Positions 17,954 through 26,700 of a stretch of DNA of 64,000 nt are shown here, one piece after another. Numbering within the stretch: the stretch's first letter is position 1; each line of letters begins with the position of its first letter. The translations under genes were made by a program, and so were the position numbers. The notes beneath the pieces are model-generated. The model saw nothing but the letters and a program-made list of their open reading frames with translations, had not been told where the DNA came from and did not search any database. The stretch comes from Pseudoalteromonas peptidolytica (GTDB lineage Bacteria; Pseudomonadota; Gammaproteobacteria; Enterobacterales; Alteromonadaceae): assembly GCF_012641745.1 (NCBI RefSeq), contig NZ_WEHZ01000019.1, forward strand, positions 41,270 to 105,269, given 5' to 3'.

Positions 17954-20398
17954 TTATTCTCCGCGCAGTGCGTGCAGTGCTGGGCGGGCAATAATGTCTC
18001 TGGCAGAGGCTAGGGTCACACCAGTAACTAAAGTTATCACAGCCGCCAACGATACTAGCCAGTGCACAATACTACTGGCTGTATTAGGTACAAGCGTATC
18101 CTGAAGTGCTGAAATACTCAATAAAATACATGCAGATGCACAAACCGCGATAAGTAGGGGTCGCAAGTTATCCTTTAATATTAGAATCAATACGGTTATC
18201 GGTGTTGCGCCTATGGACATTCTCACCCCCAGCTCGAAACGGCGTAATGCAATGTTATATTTGCAGACACCATAGATCCCGATTGCAGCTAGGACTAAGG
18301 CAATGACAGACAATACCAATGTAAAGATGCTGGCGACACGATCTCGCTGTAAATGTGTTGCAAGTAGTGTTGTTGTCGACTGAAAATTATAGACTCGCAT
18401 CTGTGGGTGAATATCGACCAAAAGCTGGTTTATTTCTGCTTTGCTGATACCTGCATTGGCCTTAGTTTCAATCATGATAAAAGGGTAGCCAGTTGGTATT
18501 GCGGGAATAAAAATTCTAGCAATATTTGGCTGATTAGGTAGATAAATATCATCGACTACGCCAATAACTTCAACACTGTTTTGACTGTTACGTGAATATA
18601 ATTTGGCACCGAGCACTTGTCCTCTTTCTCTAAGCTGCCTTGCCAGATACTGATTGATAATAACGACGGACTCGTTGTTAATGGCTTCTTCCATCGTGAA
18701 GGCTCTACCATCAATGAGCTTGGTTCCGAAAGCGTTAAAGTAAGATGCCGTACCAGCCGTGCTTTGAAATTCAAATGAGTTTTTCTTGATCCCTGGCTCA
18801 AATTGCATCTGACGACTAGAAAAGCCAGGAACCCAATAAGAAATGGGAGGGTAGCCGCCGATCCCTGCATGCTCGACTTGTGGTAATGCCCGCAGGGAGT
18901 CTAATGCTGAGAGTAATAGCTGCCGGCGTTCCTCAAGCGTCATTTGTTGCAGTAATGTGCCAAGATTCAGTGCCACTTGGTAGGTATTTTGTTCTTTTAT
19001 GCCCGTTTCACGCTGTAAATGCTGCCAGCTTGTTTGAAATACACCAAGGCAAACGGTAAGCAAAGAGAGGCAAATAAGCAGTTGAAAAGAGATGAGTAAG
19101 TTACGGGTGGTAGCAGAGATTTGTACACCAGTCCCTTTACCACTGCTTTGTAATTGGCGAATAATGTTCTGATAATTAAGCTGACGGCTGACAATCCAAG
19201 CGAGCATCAAACACAAGGCGGCACTCGTCATTAAAGCAAATACCACGGTATGCAGTTCAAGTTGTAGTGTTTGCAAACGCGCAAGAGGCCCCGCCATGCC
19301 AGATTTTAGTAACCAGATAATAGCGGTTGCGACTACAAGGGAAATCGCGGCCGCGCAGGTAAACAAGAGCCCTAACTCTGTTACTATGTGATGAAACAAA
19401 TGGCTTGGTCTTGCACCTAAAGCAGCTTGAACAGCAAAGTTTCTTTGTTGCTCTACAGCTCGCGATAGTACTAAGTTACAGATATTACTTAGTGCAATTA
19501 ACAACAATACAATGCTGCCAAGTAACATCATCAAGCTGACCTGTGAGGCATCGCCAACAATACGAGTTTTGAACGGGATCAATTCCAGTTTGACTCTACT
19601 ATTTGCGAAATCTTGCATACCTCTGGTTTGCTGATGTAGCTGCTCATTAAACCAGTTTTCCAGAGACAGCTGTGCTGTTTGAGAGTCTGCTGACTTATGT
19701 AATTTTAGGATCTGGTAGGTTTGAATGTTGTTACGTTGCCACTGAGGAGCCGGTGAATCGTTGTAGTCATAGGTTAGCCAAACATCAGTATGCCAATTTG
19801 GTGTTGAAAGCACTGGTTCGTCAAATTGTGAGGCCGTTACACCAATAATTCTGAAACTGACGCCTTTAAAAACCACCGTTTTTTCTAAAACATCAGGGTT
19901 ACCAGCGAAATATTGTTGCCACACAGAATATGAAATCATTGCAACCGGCTGCTGACTACCTAGACCTTCATCGCTGGAAAAGTAGCGACCGAGTGCCATC
20001 GGTGCATCAAGTAACTGCATGTACTCAGGGGTGATGGCACCGATATTAAATGTAGGACTACTTGGTAAGCTTTGCTCCACATCAATACTAATGTTTTGTA
20101 GTGCTATGCTTTCAATCTCGGGGAATTGGGGTTGTTTCTCATAAGACGTTAAGCTTCCAGCGTGCGGAATAAAGTTGCTTTGTTTTATTTCATTATTGTC
20201 ATCGACTAGCGCGCCGCGTAACAACATCAACCGCTCCGCATCTGGATAAGGGAGTGGTGCTGCGAGTAATTGATAATTGAGGTTGTATGTCGACACCAAA
20301 GCACCTAGTGCGAGCCCAAGTGTCAGAATAATAGTGACTGTATAACTGATATGACGTTTGAGCCGTTGCCAAGCCATGTTTATTGAATGTGTTACCAT
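17954..20398 (-). CDS. ABC transporter permease with duplicated MacB-PCD/FtsX domains
   Basis: 814 aa. Helix 1 (about 17-42) is followed by a large MacB-type periplasmic core domain (about 45-260) and an FtsX unit of three helices (about 280-410). A further helix (about 430-455), a second periplasmic domain (about 465-660) and a second FtsX unit (about 680-805) follow. So it is a fused pair that can supply both halves of the transmembrane dimer. Length and layout resemble the duplicated permeases often found with a separate LolD-like ATPase and MacA-like adaptor. It is first in its unit, behind a perfect-consensus sigma-54 promoter (20466-20481). Likely substrates of such pumps are peptides or lipophilic compounds; nothing here identifies one. 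Confidence 0.9.
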   Translation of the reverse strand: MVTHSINMAWQRLKRHISYTVTIILTLGLALGALVSTYNLNYQLLAAPLPYPDAERLMLLRGALVDDNNEIKQSNFIPHAGSLTSYEKQPQFPEIESIALQNISIDVEQSLPSSPTFNIGAITPEYMQLLDAPMALGRYFSSDEGLGSQQPVAMISYSVWQQYFAGNPDVLEKTVVFKGVSFRIIGVTASQFDEPVLSTPNWHTDVWLTYDYNDSPAPQWQRNNIQTYQILKLHKSADSQTAQLSLENWFNEQLHQQTRGMQDFANSRVKLELIPFKTRIVGDASQVSLMMLLGSIVLLLIALSNICNLVLSRAVEQQRNFAVQAALGARPSHLFHHIVTELGLLFTCAAAISLVVATAIIWLLKSGMAGPLARLQTLQLELHTVVFALMTSAALCLMLAWIVSRQLNYQNIIRQLQSSGKGTGVQISATTRNLLISFQLLICLSLLTVCLGVFQTSWQHLQRETGIKEQNTYQVALNLGTLLQQMTLEERRQLLLSALDSLRALPQVEHAGIGGYPPISYWVPGFSSRQMQFEPGIKKNSFEFQSTAGTASYFNAFGTKLIDGRAFTMEEAINNESVVIINQYLARQLRERGQVLGAKLYSRNSQNSVEVIGVVDDIYLPNQPNIARIFIPAIPTGYPFIMIETKANAGISKAEINQLLVDIHPQMRVYNFQSTTTLLATHLQRDRVASIFTLVLSVIALVLAAIGIYGVCKYNIALRRFELGVRMSIGATPITVLILILKDNLRPLLIAVCASACILLSISALQDTLVPNTASSIVHWLVSLAAVITLVTGVTLASARDIIARPALHALRGE

Positions 20399-20465
20399 AT
20401 TTGCTCCAAGTACAGTGAGGTGTCACGATGGTTTATTATTAATATTTCACCTTGATTGGTACTTT

Positions 20466-20481
20466 AGCAACGTATGTGCCA
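20466..20481 (-). promoter_or_regulatory. Sigma-54 promoter of the permease-regulator-kinase unit
   Basis: Minus strand TGGCACATACGTTGCT matches TGGCAC-N5-TTGCW at every fixed position. The predicted start is near 20455, about 57 nt before the permease ATG. Confidence 0.93.
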
Positions 20482-20533
20482 AACGCTATTGTCATGATAT
20501 TAATAGGCTTTATTGTATTTTTGCAAGGGCTAA

Positions 20534-20569
20534 GTCCAGAATCGGACGAGCAAAGTATTGTAATCGGAC
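20534..20569 (-). promoter_or_regulatory. Upstream activator sites for the permease promoter
   Basis: GTCCAGAATCGGAC (20534-20547; reverse complement GTCCGATTCTGGAC) plus a half-site AATCGGAC (20562-20569) 22 bp away, two helical turns. Nearly identical to the palindrome at 15226. Confidence 0.75.
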
Positions 20570-20767
20570 TCGACCTAGTCGCGTTTTACTGCCCCCTTTA
20601 CCAGAGAAATTCATGCTAGATTATTGAAAAAAATGTTGGATAAACTTTCATCTGTCACATTAATAGTAGATAATACGCGACCTTTAATTCTCAATCGGGC
20701 AATCTCAACGCGCATTTTTGCGTAGATCGACTAGGATCACTGAGGGCCAACTTCACTGAGTAATAAT

Positions 20768-22588
20768 ATGAGCATCGAAAAGTTAAGAAATATCGCGATT
20801 ATCGCGCACGTAGACCACGGTAAAACAACGCTTGTAGACAAGCTACTTGAGCAATCAGGTACACTACAGCAGCGCGGTGGTAATGAAGAGCGAGTGATGG
20901 ACTCAAACGATCTTGAAAGAGAACGTGGTATCACCATCCTTGCAAAAAATACCGCAATCAAGTGGAACGACTACCGTATCAATATCGTAGATACTCCGGG
21001 ACACGCCGACTTCGGTGGTGAAGTAGAACGTGTTCTTTCGATGGCTGACTCAGTATTACTACTAGTTGATGCACAAGAAGGTCCGATGCCACAAACGCGT
21101 TTCGTAACACAAAAGGCGTTTGCTCAGGGTCTTAAGCCTATTGTTGTAATCAACAAAATTGACAAGCCGGGCGCTCGTCCTGATTGGGTAATGGACCAAG
21201 TTTTTGACCTATTCGACAACTTAGGTGCAACTGACGAACAGCTAGACTTTAAAGTGATTTACGCATCAGCAATCAACGGCTGGGCAACACTTGATCTAGA
21301 TGAGCCGTCTGACAACATGGAACCAATGTTCCAAGCTATCGTAGATGAAGTTGAAGCGCCTAACGCGGATCCTGAAGGTCCGTTCCAGATGCAAATTTCT
21401 CAGCTTGATTACAACTCATACGTAGGTGTTATCGGTGTTGGCCGCATCAAGCGTGGTTCAGTTAAGCCTAACCAACAGGTGACTATCGTCGGTGCTGATG
21501 GTAAAACACGTAACGGTAAAGTAGGTCAAGTACTTGGTTACTTAGGTCTTGACCGTCATGAGGTTGAGCAAGCAACTGCAGGTGATATCATCGCAATCAC
21601 AGGTCTTGGCGAACTGAAAATTTCTGACACTATCTGTTGCCAGAACAATGTTGAAGCATTGCCTCCGTTATCTGTTGATGAACCAACAGTAACAATGACT
21701 TTCTCTGTAAACACGTCTCCATTCTCAGGCCAAGAAGGTAAATACGTCACCTCGCGTAATATCCTTGAGCGTCTAGAAGCTGAGCTTGTGCACAACGTTG
21801 CACTACGTGTTGAAGAAACCGATAACCCAGATAGCTTCCGTGTATCTGGTCGTGGTGAACTTCACTTGGGTATTCTTATTGAGAATATGCGTCGTGAAGG
21901 CTACGAGATTGCAGTATCTCGTCCAGAAGTAATCCTACGTGAAGTTGATGGTCAGCTAGAAGAGCCGTACGAAACAGTAACCATTGACTGTCAAGAAGAG
22001 CACCAAGGTTCTATCATGGAGCAGCTTGGTCTTCGTAAAGCAGAAATGACTGACATGTCTCCAGATGGCAAAGGTCGTGTGCGTATGGACTTCATGATGC
22101 CTGCACGTGGTCTAATTGGTTTCCAAACAGAATTTATGACGTTAACGTCTGGTTCTGGTTTGATGTACCACACGTTCTCGCATTACGGTCCACACAAAGG
22201 CGGTAACATTGGTCAGCGCAAGAATGGTGTACTAATCGCGAATGCACCAGGTAAAGCGCTAACAAACGCACTATTTAACCTACAAGAACGTGGTCGTCTA
22301 TTTATCGGTCACGGTGTTGAGGTTTACGAAGGTATGATCATCGGTATTCATAGCCGTGACAACGACCTAACGGTAAATGCACTTAAAGGTAAGCAGTTAA
22401 CTAACGTACGTGCAGCAGGTACTGACGAAGCACAAAACCTTGTGCCACCTATCGTGATGTCGCTAGAACAAGCGCTTGAGTTCATTGATGATGATGAGCT
22501 AGTAGAAGTAACGCCTGAAAGCATCCGTATTCGTAAGAAATTACTGACTGAAAGCGAGCGTAAACGCGCTAGCCGCCAAGCTAAGTAA
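20768..22588 (+). CDS. typA: Ribosome-binding GTPase TypA/BipA
   Basis: Translational GTPase involved in large-subunit assembly and stress or cold adaptation. 606 aa against 607 in E. coli. G1 is AHVDHGKT (13-20), RGITI is switch I, G3 is DTPGH, and G4 is NKID. Domain II, EF-G-like domains III and V, and the BipA-specific C-terminal domain follow (C-terminus KRASRQAK). Monocistronic, closed by a terminator, and divergent from the sigma-54 exporter operon. The 369-bp shared upstream region carries that operon's promoter and activator sites. The typA promoter itself is not clear; TTCATC-N16-GATAAT near 20649-20676 is a weak candidate. Confidence 0.98.
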   Translation: MSIEKLRNIAIIAHVDHGKTTLVDKLLEQSGTLQQRGGNEERVMDSNDLERERGITILAKNTAIKWNDYRINIVDTPGHADFGGEVERVLSMADSVLLLVDAQEGPMPQTRFVTQKAFAQGLKPIVVINKIDKPGARPDWVMDQVFDLFDNLGATDEQLDFKVIYASAINGWATLDLDEPSDNMEPMFQAIVDEVEAPNADPEGPFQMQISQLDYNSYVGVIGVGRIKRGSVKPNQQVTIVGADGKTRNGKVGQVLGYLGLDRHEVEQATAGDIIAITGLGELKISDTICCQNNVEALPPLSVDEPTVTMTFSVNTSPFSGQEGKYVTSRNILERLEAELVHNVALRVEETDNPDSFRVSGRGELHLGILIENMRREGYEIAVSRPEVILREVDGQLEEPYETVTIDCQEEHQGSIMEQLGLRKAEMTDMSPDGKGRVRMDFMMPARGLIGFQTEFMTLTSGSGLMYHTFSHYGPHKGGNIGQRKNGVLIANAPGKALTNALFNLQERGRLFIGHGVEVYEGMIIGIHSRDNDLTVNALKGKQLTNVRAAGTDEAQNLVPPIVMSLEQALEFIDDDELVEVTPESIRIRKKLLTESERKRASRQAK

Positions 22589-22620
22589 TCACTAATCTGA
22601 GCTCAGATTATAAAGTACAA

Positions 22621-22645
22621 AACGCCGCGAATAGCGGCGTTTTTG
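22621..22645 (+). terminator. typA terminator
   Basis: Hairpin AACGCCGC / GCGGCGTT with a short GAATA loop and a T run. Its A-rich left side may also serve the convergent CheW-CZB gene. Confidence 0.88.
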
Positions 22646-22662
22646 TGTGTAACTGTATAGTG

Positions 22663-23511
22663 TTAAAACAAACCGTACTCTTCGGTTTCTTCTGGCTCAT
22701 AATGTTGTAAATGTTCTGGTCGGAAAATAGCACTAGGGTCAATCAACACGCTGTGGCGTTCACCCATTTTTACTAATCCTTTCATTAATTTCTTCGTTTG
22801 TGCATCGATCTCGAAGCCAATACTGGTCATTTCATGAAGTGACTTGATATCGCTTTCTTCACAGTGCACGTTATCTTCGACTTTGTCGACAAGCAAGCCA
22901 ATATGGGGGCTTTGGCCATCCTGGGTCGTGAATACAATAATAGGCTTATGATCTAGCATAATTTGGTCGCGGGCAGACTCAAAGAGTCGCATGAGTTTAT
23001 TGAATGTCGTTCTTTTCTCTCGCGCTAACATGTCTAATGCTTCTTGCTTGTTGCCTTTGGCACAAAGGGTGAGGAGTTTATCGGCTAACGCATGTAACTG
23101 TTCATGTGGGATCTCAAAGCGTTTTAGTAACGCTTTGAGATCATCATTGTCAGTTTTAAAACTATAAAACCATTGTCCAAAAGCGCACTGTTTTGGATCT
23201 TTCGCTTTTAAAAAAGGGGCATCATTAAAAATACTTGCTTCTAGAGCGTGTAGCCATTCTTTATGGTCTTCTTCTCGCTTTTTAAGCATGTCTACAAGTT
23301 CTTGGTTAGTATCATAAGAAGAACGTTTGTTGAGGATGATCCCTAAGTCGAATATGGGAGTGGGTATTCCCATATAATCTTTAACACCAAGAAAGCTCGG
23401 GTTGTCGTTAGGTAAGTCTGTTAAGTTTTCTTTGTAACGCTCAGTTAATAAAATATCGAGGATTTGCAGTGATATTGTTTTTTTTCCGACCCGAAAGTTA
23501 ATTAAATCCAT
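22663..23511 (-). CDS. CheW-like chemotaxis protein interrupted by a CZB zinc-binding domain
   Basis: 282 aa from ATG 23511 (preceded by GGCGAGG); an upstream in-frame TTG at 23532 is less likely. Residues 1-65 resemble the first half of a CheW fold (LINFRVGKKTISL; PTPIFDLGIIL). About 75-180 is a chemoreceptor zinc-binding domain with all four ligands: H83 (HKEW), C109 (CAFGQW), H136 and H140 (HEQLH). The second CheW half follows (IIVFTTQDGQ; GLLVDKVED; SVLIDPSAIF). It probably docks in receptor arrays and responds to zinc or hypochlorite-type signals, as other CZB domains do (inference). It lies 44 bp after a periplasmic binding-protein gene, likely cotranscribed. Confidence 0.87.
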   Translation of the reverse strand: MDLINFRVGKKTISLQILDILLTERYKENLTDLPNDNPSFLGVKDYMGIPTPIFDLGIILNKRSSYDTNQELVDMLKKREEDHKEWLHALEASIFNDAPFLKAKDPKQCAFGQWFYSFKTDNDDLKALLKRFEIPHEQLHALADKLLTLCAKGNKQEALDMLAREKRTTFNKLMRLFESARDQIMLDHKPIIVFTTQDGQSPHIGLLVDKVEDNVHCEESDIKSLHEMTSIGFEIDAQTKKLMKGLVKMGERHSVLIDPSAIFRPEHLQHYEPEETEEYGLF

Positions 23512-23555
23512 GTCAGCCTCGCCTATAGTCAATCTCTCCTAAGGATAGAACATTA

Positions 23556-24650
23556 TTAGAAAAATGAGCGGTAAACTGGCAATTTCTTTTGTCCAGGTTG
23601 CAACATAAATACATCACGAATAAGTTGGTTATTTTCTAACTGATCTTGTAACGCATTCAGTAGGCAGGTACTTTGCAGCGGCAACTGACAAGCTTGAATA
23701 GCGCTGGTGAGTAAATAGGCGTTGAGAAACCCTTCAAACACCTGTTCATTTAAGGGCAGGTTAGTTTGATTGATGGTCTGTCGGAAGTGATCACACAGTT
23801 GTGCTTTGCAAATCACAGGATCAGGGACAACTTCGGTGACGAGTACCTTAGGCTGTCCTTTGAGGCGGGCAAATAGCTCGTTAGAAGAAGCAAAAGAAAC
23901 CGTTGCATAGTGTGCTTCTAACCCTGAAAATTTTGCTTGATTAATAAACTTGGCTAAAGGCTGATAGGTACCAACCATGGCAAACGCCTCTATTTTATGG
24001 CGCTTAGCTCGTTTCAGTGCTTTATCTATATCGTCACTATTACGCCTAAAGCGTGTAATAACAACAGGCCGCATGCCATGTTCTGACAAGGCTTTGGTCA
24101 GGCCTTTTTCAACCGTTAAGCCAAATTCATCTGCTTGAATAAGTAAAGCAATACGTTTGAATTTTAGCTCATCTACAAAGTAGTGAATGATATCTTGGGT
24201 TTCTTTATTGTAGCTGGCGCGTAGGTTGAACACATCGAAGGTAATAGGGTTTTGTAAAAACTCAGCGCCTGTGTACGGCATCAATAAAGGGATGTGGGAG
24301 TGCTCTAGTATGGGCTTAATTGCATAAGAGGTGGGGGTGCCCATTACTCCAAATAACGCATCTACTTTGTGCTCATAAATAAGCTTGCGTGCATTGATGA
24401 CGGTTTTATGCGGTTCATAACCATCGTCTAAGGCTTCGAGCGTCACAGGCAACGCGTCAGCCGGTTTATGCTGATTATAGTGATCCAAGTGTAACTCTGC
24501 ACCGGCTTTTAACTGCTGACCAATCTCCTGTGCTGGTCCTGAAAGTGCCGTCGACATTCCCATTTTGACCGCTTGTTTGGCAGATAACGGAAGGCTCGAG
24601 CTCAGAATCAGGACTGCCAACAGCAGCAGTTTAATGCCGGAAATATTCAT
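23556..24650 (-). CDS. Periplasmic binding protein, branched-chain amino acid type (Peripla_BP_6)
   Basis: 364 aa. A signal peptide covers 1-24 (cleavage near LSAKQA). The mature protein has the type I periplasmic-binding fold seen in LivJ and amide/urea sensors (MGMSTALSGPAQEIGQ at the start; DALFGVMGTPTSYAI). No ABC permease or ATPase gene is adjacent, so it is an orphan binding protein. It starts inside the 3' end of tmcA (20-bp overlap) and is followed by the CheW-CZB gene. A sensory role is therefore at least as likely as transport. Ligand unknown. Confidence 0.85.
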   Translation of the reverse strand: MNISGIKLLLLAVLILSSSLPLSAKQAVKMGMSTALSGPAQEIGQQLKAGAELHLDHYNQHKPADALPVTLEALDDGYEPHKTVINARKLIYEHKVDALFGVMGTPTSYAIKPILEHSHIPLLMPYTGAEFLQNPITFDVFNLRASYNKETQDIIHYFVDELKFKRIALLIQADEFGLTVEKGLTKALSEHGMRPVVITRFRRNSDDIDKALKRAKRHKIEAFAMVGTYQPLAKFINQAKFSGLEAHYATVSFASSNELFARLKGQPKVLVTEVVPDPVICKAQLCDHFRQTINQTNLPLNEQVFEGFLNAYLLTSAIQACQLPLQSTCLLNALQDQLENNQLIRDVFMLQPGQKKLPVYRSFF

Positions 24651-26700
24651 ATACTTGCTGTAAGGCCTCTCTTAATTTAATAACTAATGCTTTTTTACCA
24701 GAAAGTCCTAGCATTTGCTGTACGACTTGGGTTGCATGCTGCTGTAATACTAGCCGAATAATTAATTCTGAGGAAATATTAGTTAAGCTTTTAACTAATA
24801 TTGGTTGTAGTGTGACAAGTTGCCATAAAAAGGGGCATATTTGTTGTTCATTAGGTGTACTTTGTGAAAGAAAGTGCAGGTAGCTCAGTTGCTCACTACT
24901 TACTTGCTGTGATTGTAGTGTCGCCAAGACCGCTGTGACGGTACTAGTATCAAGGTGTTGATAAGTCGTACGTAACTGGTAGACAAACCCTTGCCTAAAT
25001 AATGCTTGATAAGAAGCCGATATTGGCTCTTTTCTGGGCTTTAGAGCAATCAAGGCATATTCACCGCTGGCTTTATCTTGTTTAAAACCGATTTTTAAAG
25101 GTTGGTATCCTTGCTGATGCCAAAATGTCAGCAACTCGGTGGTGAGGCCAAAACTGGTACCAACTGCGCTGATATGCCTAGGCAACGAGTTCTCAACAGC
25201 GCTTAATAGTTGGCTGCCAATCCCGCGACGCTGCATATCTGGGTGTACTGCAATACGGATAATGCGAGCATGATGAGCGCTAACAAAGTGGCGATCGCCG
25301 TAGGTGGTGGCGAGCTGTTGTGACATCAGGTGCCCAGCTGGCCTGCGCTTACCATTGATAATATCCTGCGCCAATGGGTCAGGCATTCCGCCTTCTAATA
25401 CCGCGAGACAAATTGCTACCAACTGATCATCGCAAAAAGCGCCGTACAGGTACAGATCTGGTGCATCTAACAGTTGTCTCAAATCATCAACACTGGTTTG
25501 ATAATGCGCCAATACTAACAAAGAAAACACCTGTTCAAGCAATGTGTTATTCGTAGCCAATTCGGCTTGTGTAATTGCGCGCATTGAGTACTGATAAGAG
25601 GAGGAGGGCGGTTTGATTTTACACTCTAATGCGAATAACCGCCGAATTTGTTGCTCTAATGGATCATTGGACGCATAACGAATAGGTGATGTTAGAGTGA
25701 AATCAAGATGTTTTGGGTAGTGGGTGGCAAGGTGGCGTTTAAACCTTAAGGTATAACCGCGGCCATTTCCTTCATAACCTACTAAGGTACTCGAAAATAC
25801 ACAACGAAAGCCAAGCTGCGCAACTTGAATTAAAAAATGCACTGGCAGTGTGGCTGCTTCGTCTATTAACAAAATCGTATTGCTATCCAGAGATGGCGCT
25901 TGCTGTAGTAACGCATCTGGTGCTAGATAACTTAGATTGGCGAGTGTTTTGCTATTGTGCTTGACGGGCTGATTGAGTGTATTCGCACGCATCGCAAAAC
26001 AACTGTGCAAAGCATGGAAATGACGGCTGCAAATAACAAATGGTTGTTCAGGCAGCTTTGCTGCTAGCAACCCTAAAAGCGCACTCTTACCGCGTCCGCG
26101 ATCGGCACTGAGCAAGATAGGAGTATGGTTATTTATTAGTGCACTAGTGATGCGGGATAATACGTGTTGCTGCGCTTCGATACCGCACGTCGTCGGGCCC
26201 GATGGGTGGTAATTTTTGGGCAGTGAGCTTTCGTGTTTTTCGCTAATTTGCCAAGCTGGTTGGCGCTGCCATAGTTGCCGCCATCGGTTTAAAAAGTAGC
26301 TGTGTGTTGGCGTATACCCCTCTGAACTCCAGCGCTGAATTGCTGAGTCTATCCAGTGCTCCAGCTCGCTCAACTCAGGAAGTAGTAGCACAAACAAACC
26401 GCCCGCTTTTACGGTACCGGCAGCTGCTGCGATTTTGTTGGGGAGAATCCCACTAAAGCCATCGTAAATTAGGTGGTCAAACTCTTGTCCAAGTATTTGA
26501 TGTAAGTGATCCGGCCATATTGCTTGGCTAAGTAATTGGTTATTACTGAGCACCAAACAGTCACTTGATTGCGTAAGCAGCTGTTCAGATTGTTGATAAC
26601 ACCAAGCTTGGCGACCAGTGACGAGCAACAGCTGCCGATGGCGGGCATCAGCAAGCTGTTTGAGTAAGGTTGGGAGGTTAGAGTGCTTGTAATCTAGCAT
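24631..26700 (-). CDS. tmcA: tRNA(Met) cytidine acetyltransferase
   Basis: Makes N4-acetylcytidine at the wobble base of elongator tRNA-Met using acetyl-CoA and ATP. 689 aa (E. coli 671). An N-terminal DUF1726-type domain covers about 1-170. A helicase-like ATPase has Walker A SADRGRGKS near 198-206 and LLIDEAATLP as Walker B. A GNAT domain carries IAVHPDMQRRGIGSQLL. A C-terminal tRNA-binding region completes the protein. It overlaps uvrD upstream by 23 bp and the binding-protein gene downstream by 20 bp, a tight operon. Confidence 0.96.
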   Translation of the reverse strand: MLDYKHSNLPTLLKQLADARHRQLLLVTGRQAWCYQQSEQLLTQSSDCLVLSNNQLLSQAIWPDHLHQILGQEFDHLIYDGFSGILPNKIAAAAGTVKAGGLFVLLLPELSELEHWIDSAIQRWSSEGYTPTHSYFLNRWRQLWQRQPAWQISEKHESSLPKNYHPSGPTTCGIEAQQHVLSRITSALINNHTPILLSADRGRGKSALLGLLAAKLPEQPFVICSRHFHALHSCFAMRANTLNQPVKHNSKTLANLSYLAPDALLQQAPSLDSNTILLIDEAATLPVHFLIQVAQLGFRCVFSSTLVGYEGNGRGYTLRFKRHLATHYPKHLDFTLTSPIRYASNDPLEQQIRRLFALECKIKPPSSSYQYSMRAITQAELATNNTLLEQVFSLLVLAHYQTSVDDLRQLLDAPDLYLYGAFCDDQLVAICLAVLEGGMPDPLAQDIINGKRRPAGHLMSQQLATTYGDRHFVSAHHARIIRIAVHPDMQRRGIGSQLLSAVENSLPRHISAVGTSFGLTTELLTFWHQQGYQPLKIGFKQDKASGEYALIALKPRKEPISASYQALFRQGFVYQLRTTYQHLDTSTVTAVLATLQSQQVSSEQLSYLHFLSQSTPNEQQICPFLWQLVTLQPILVKSLTNISSELIIRLVLQQHATQVVQQMLGLSGKKALVIKLREALQQVYEYFRH

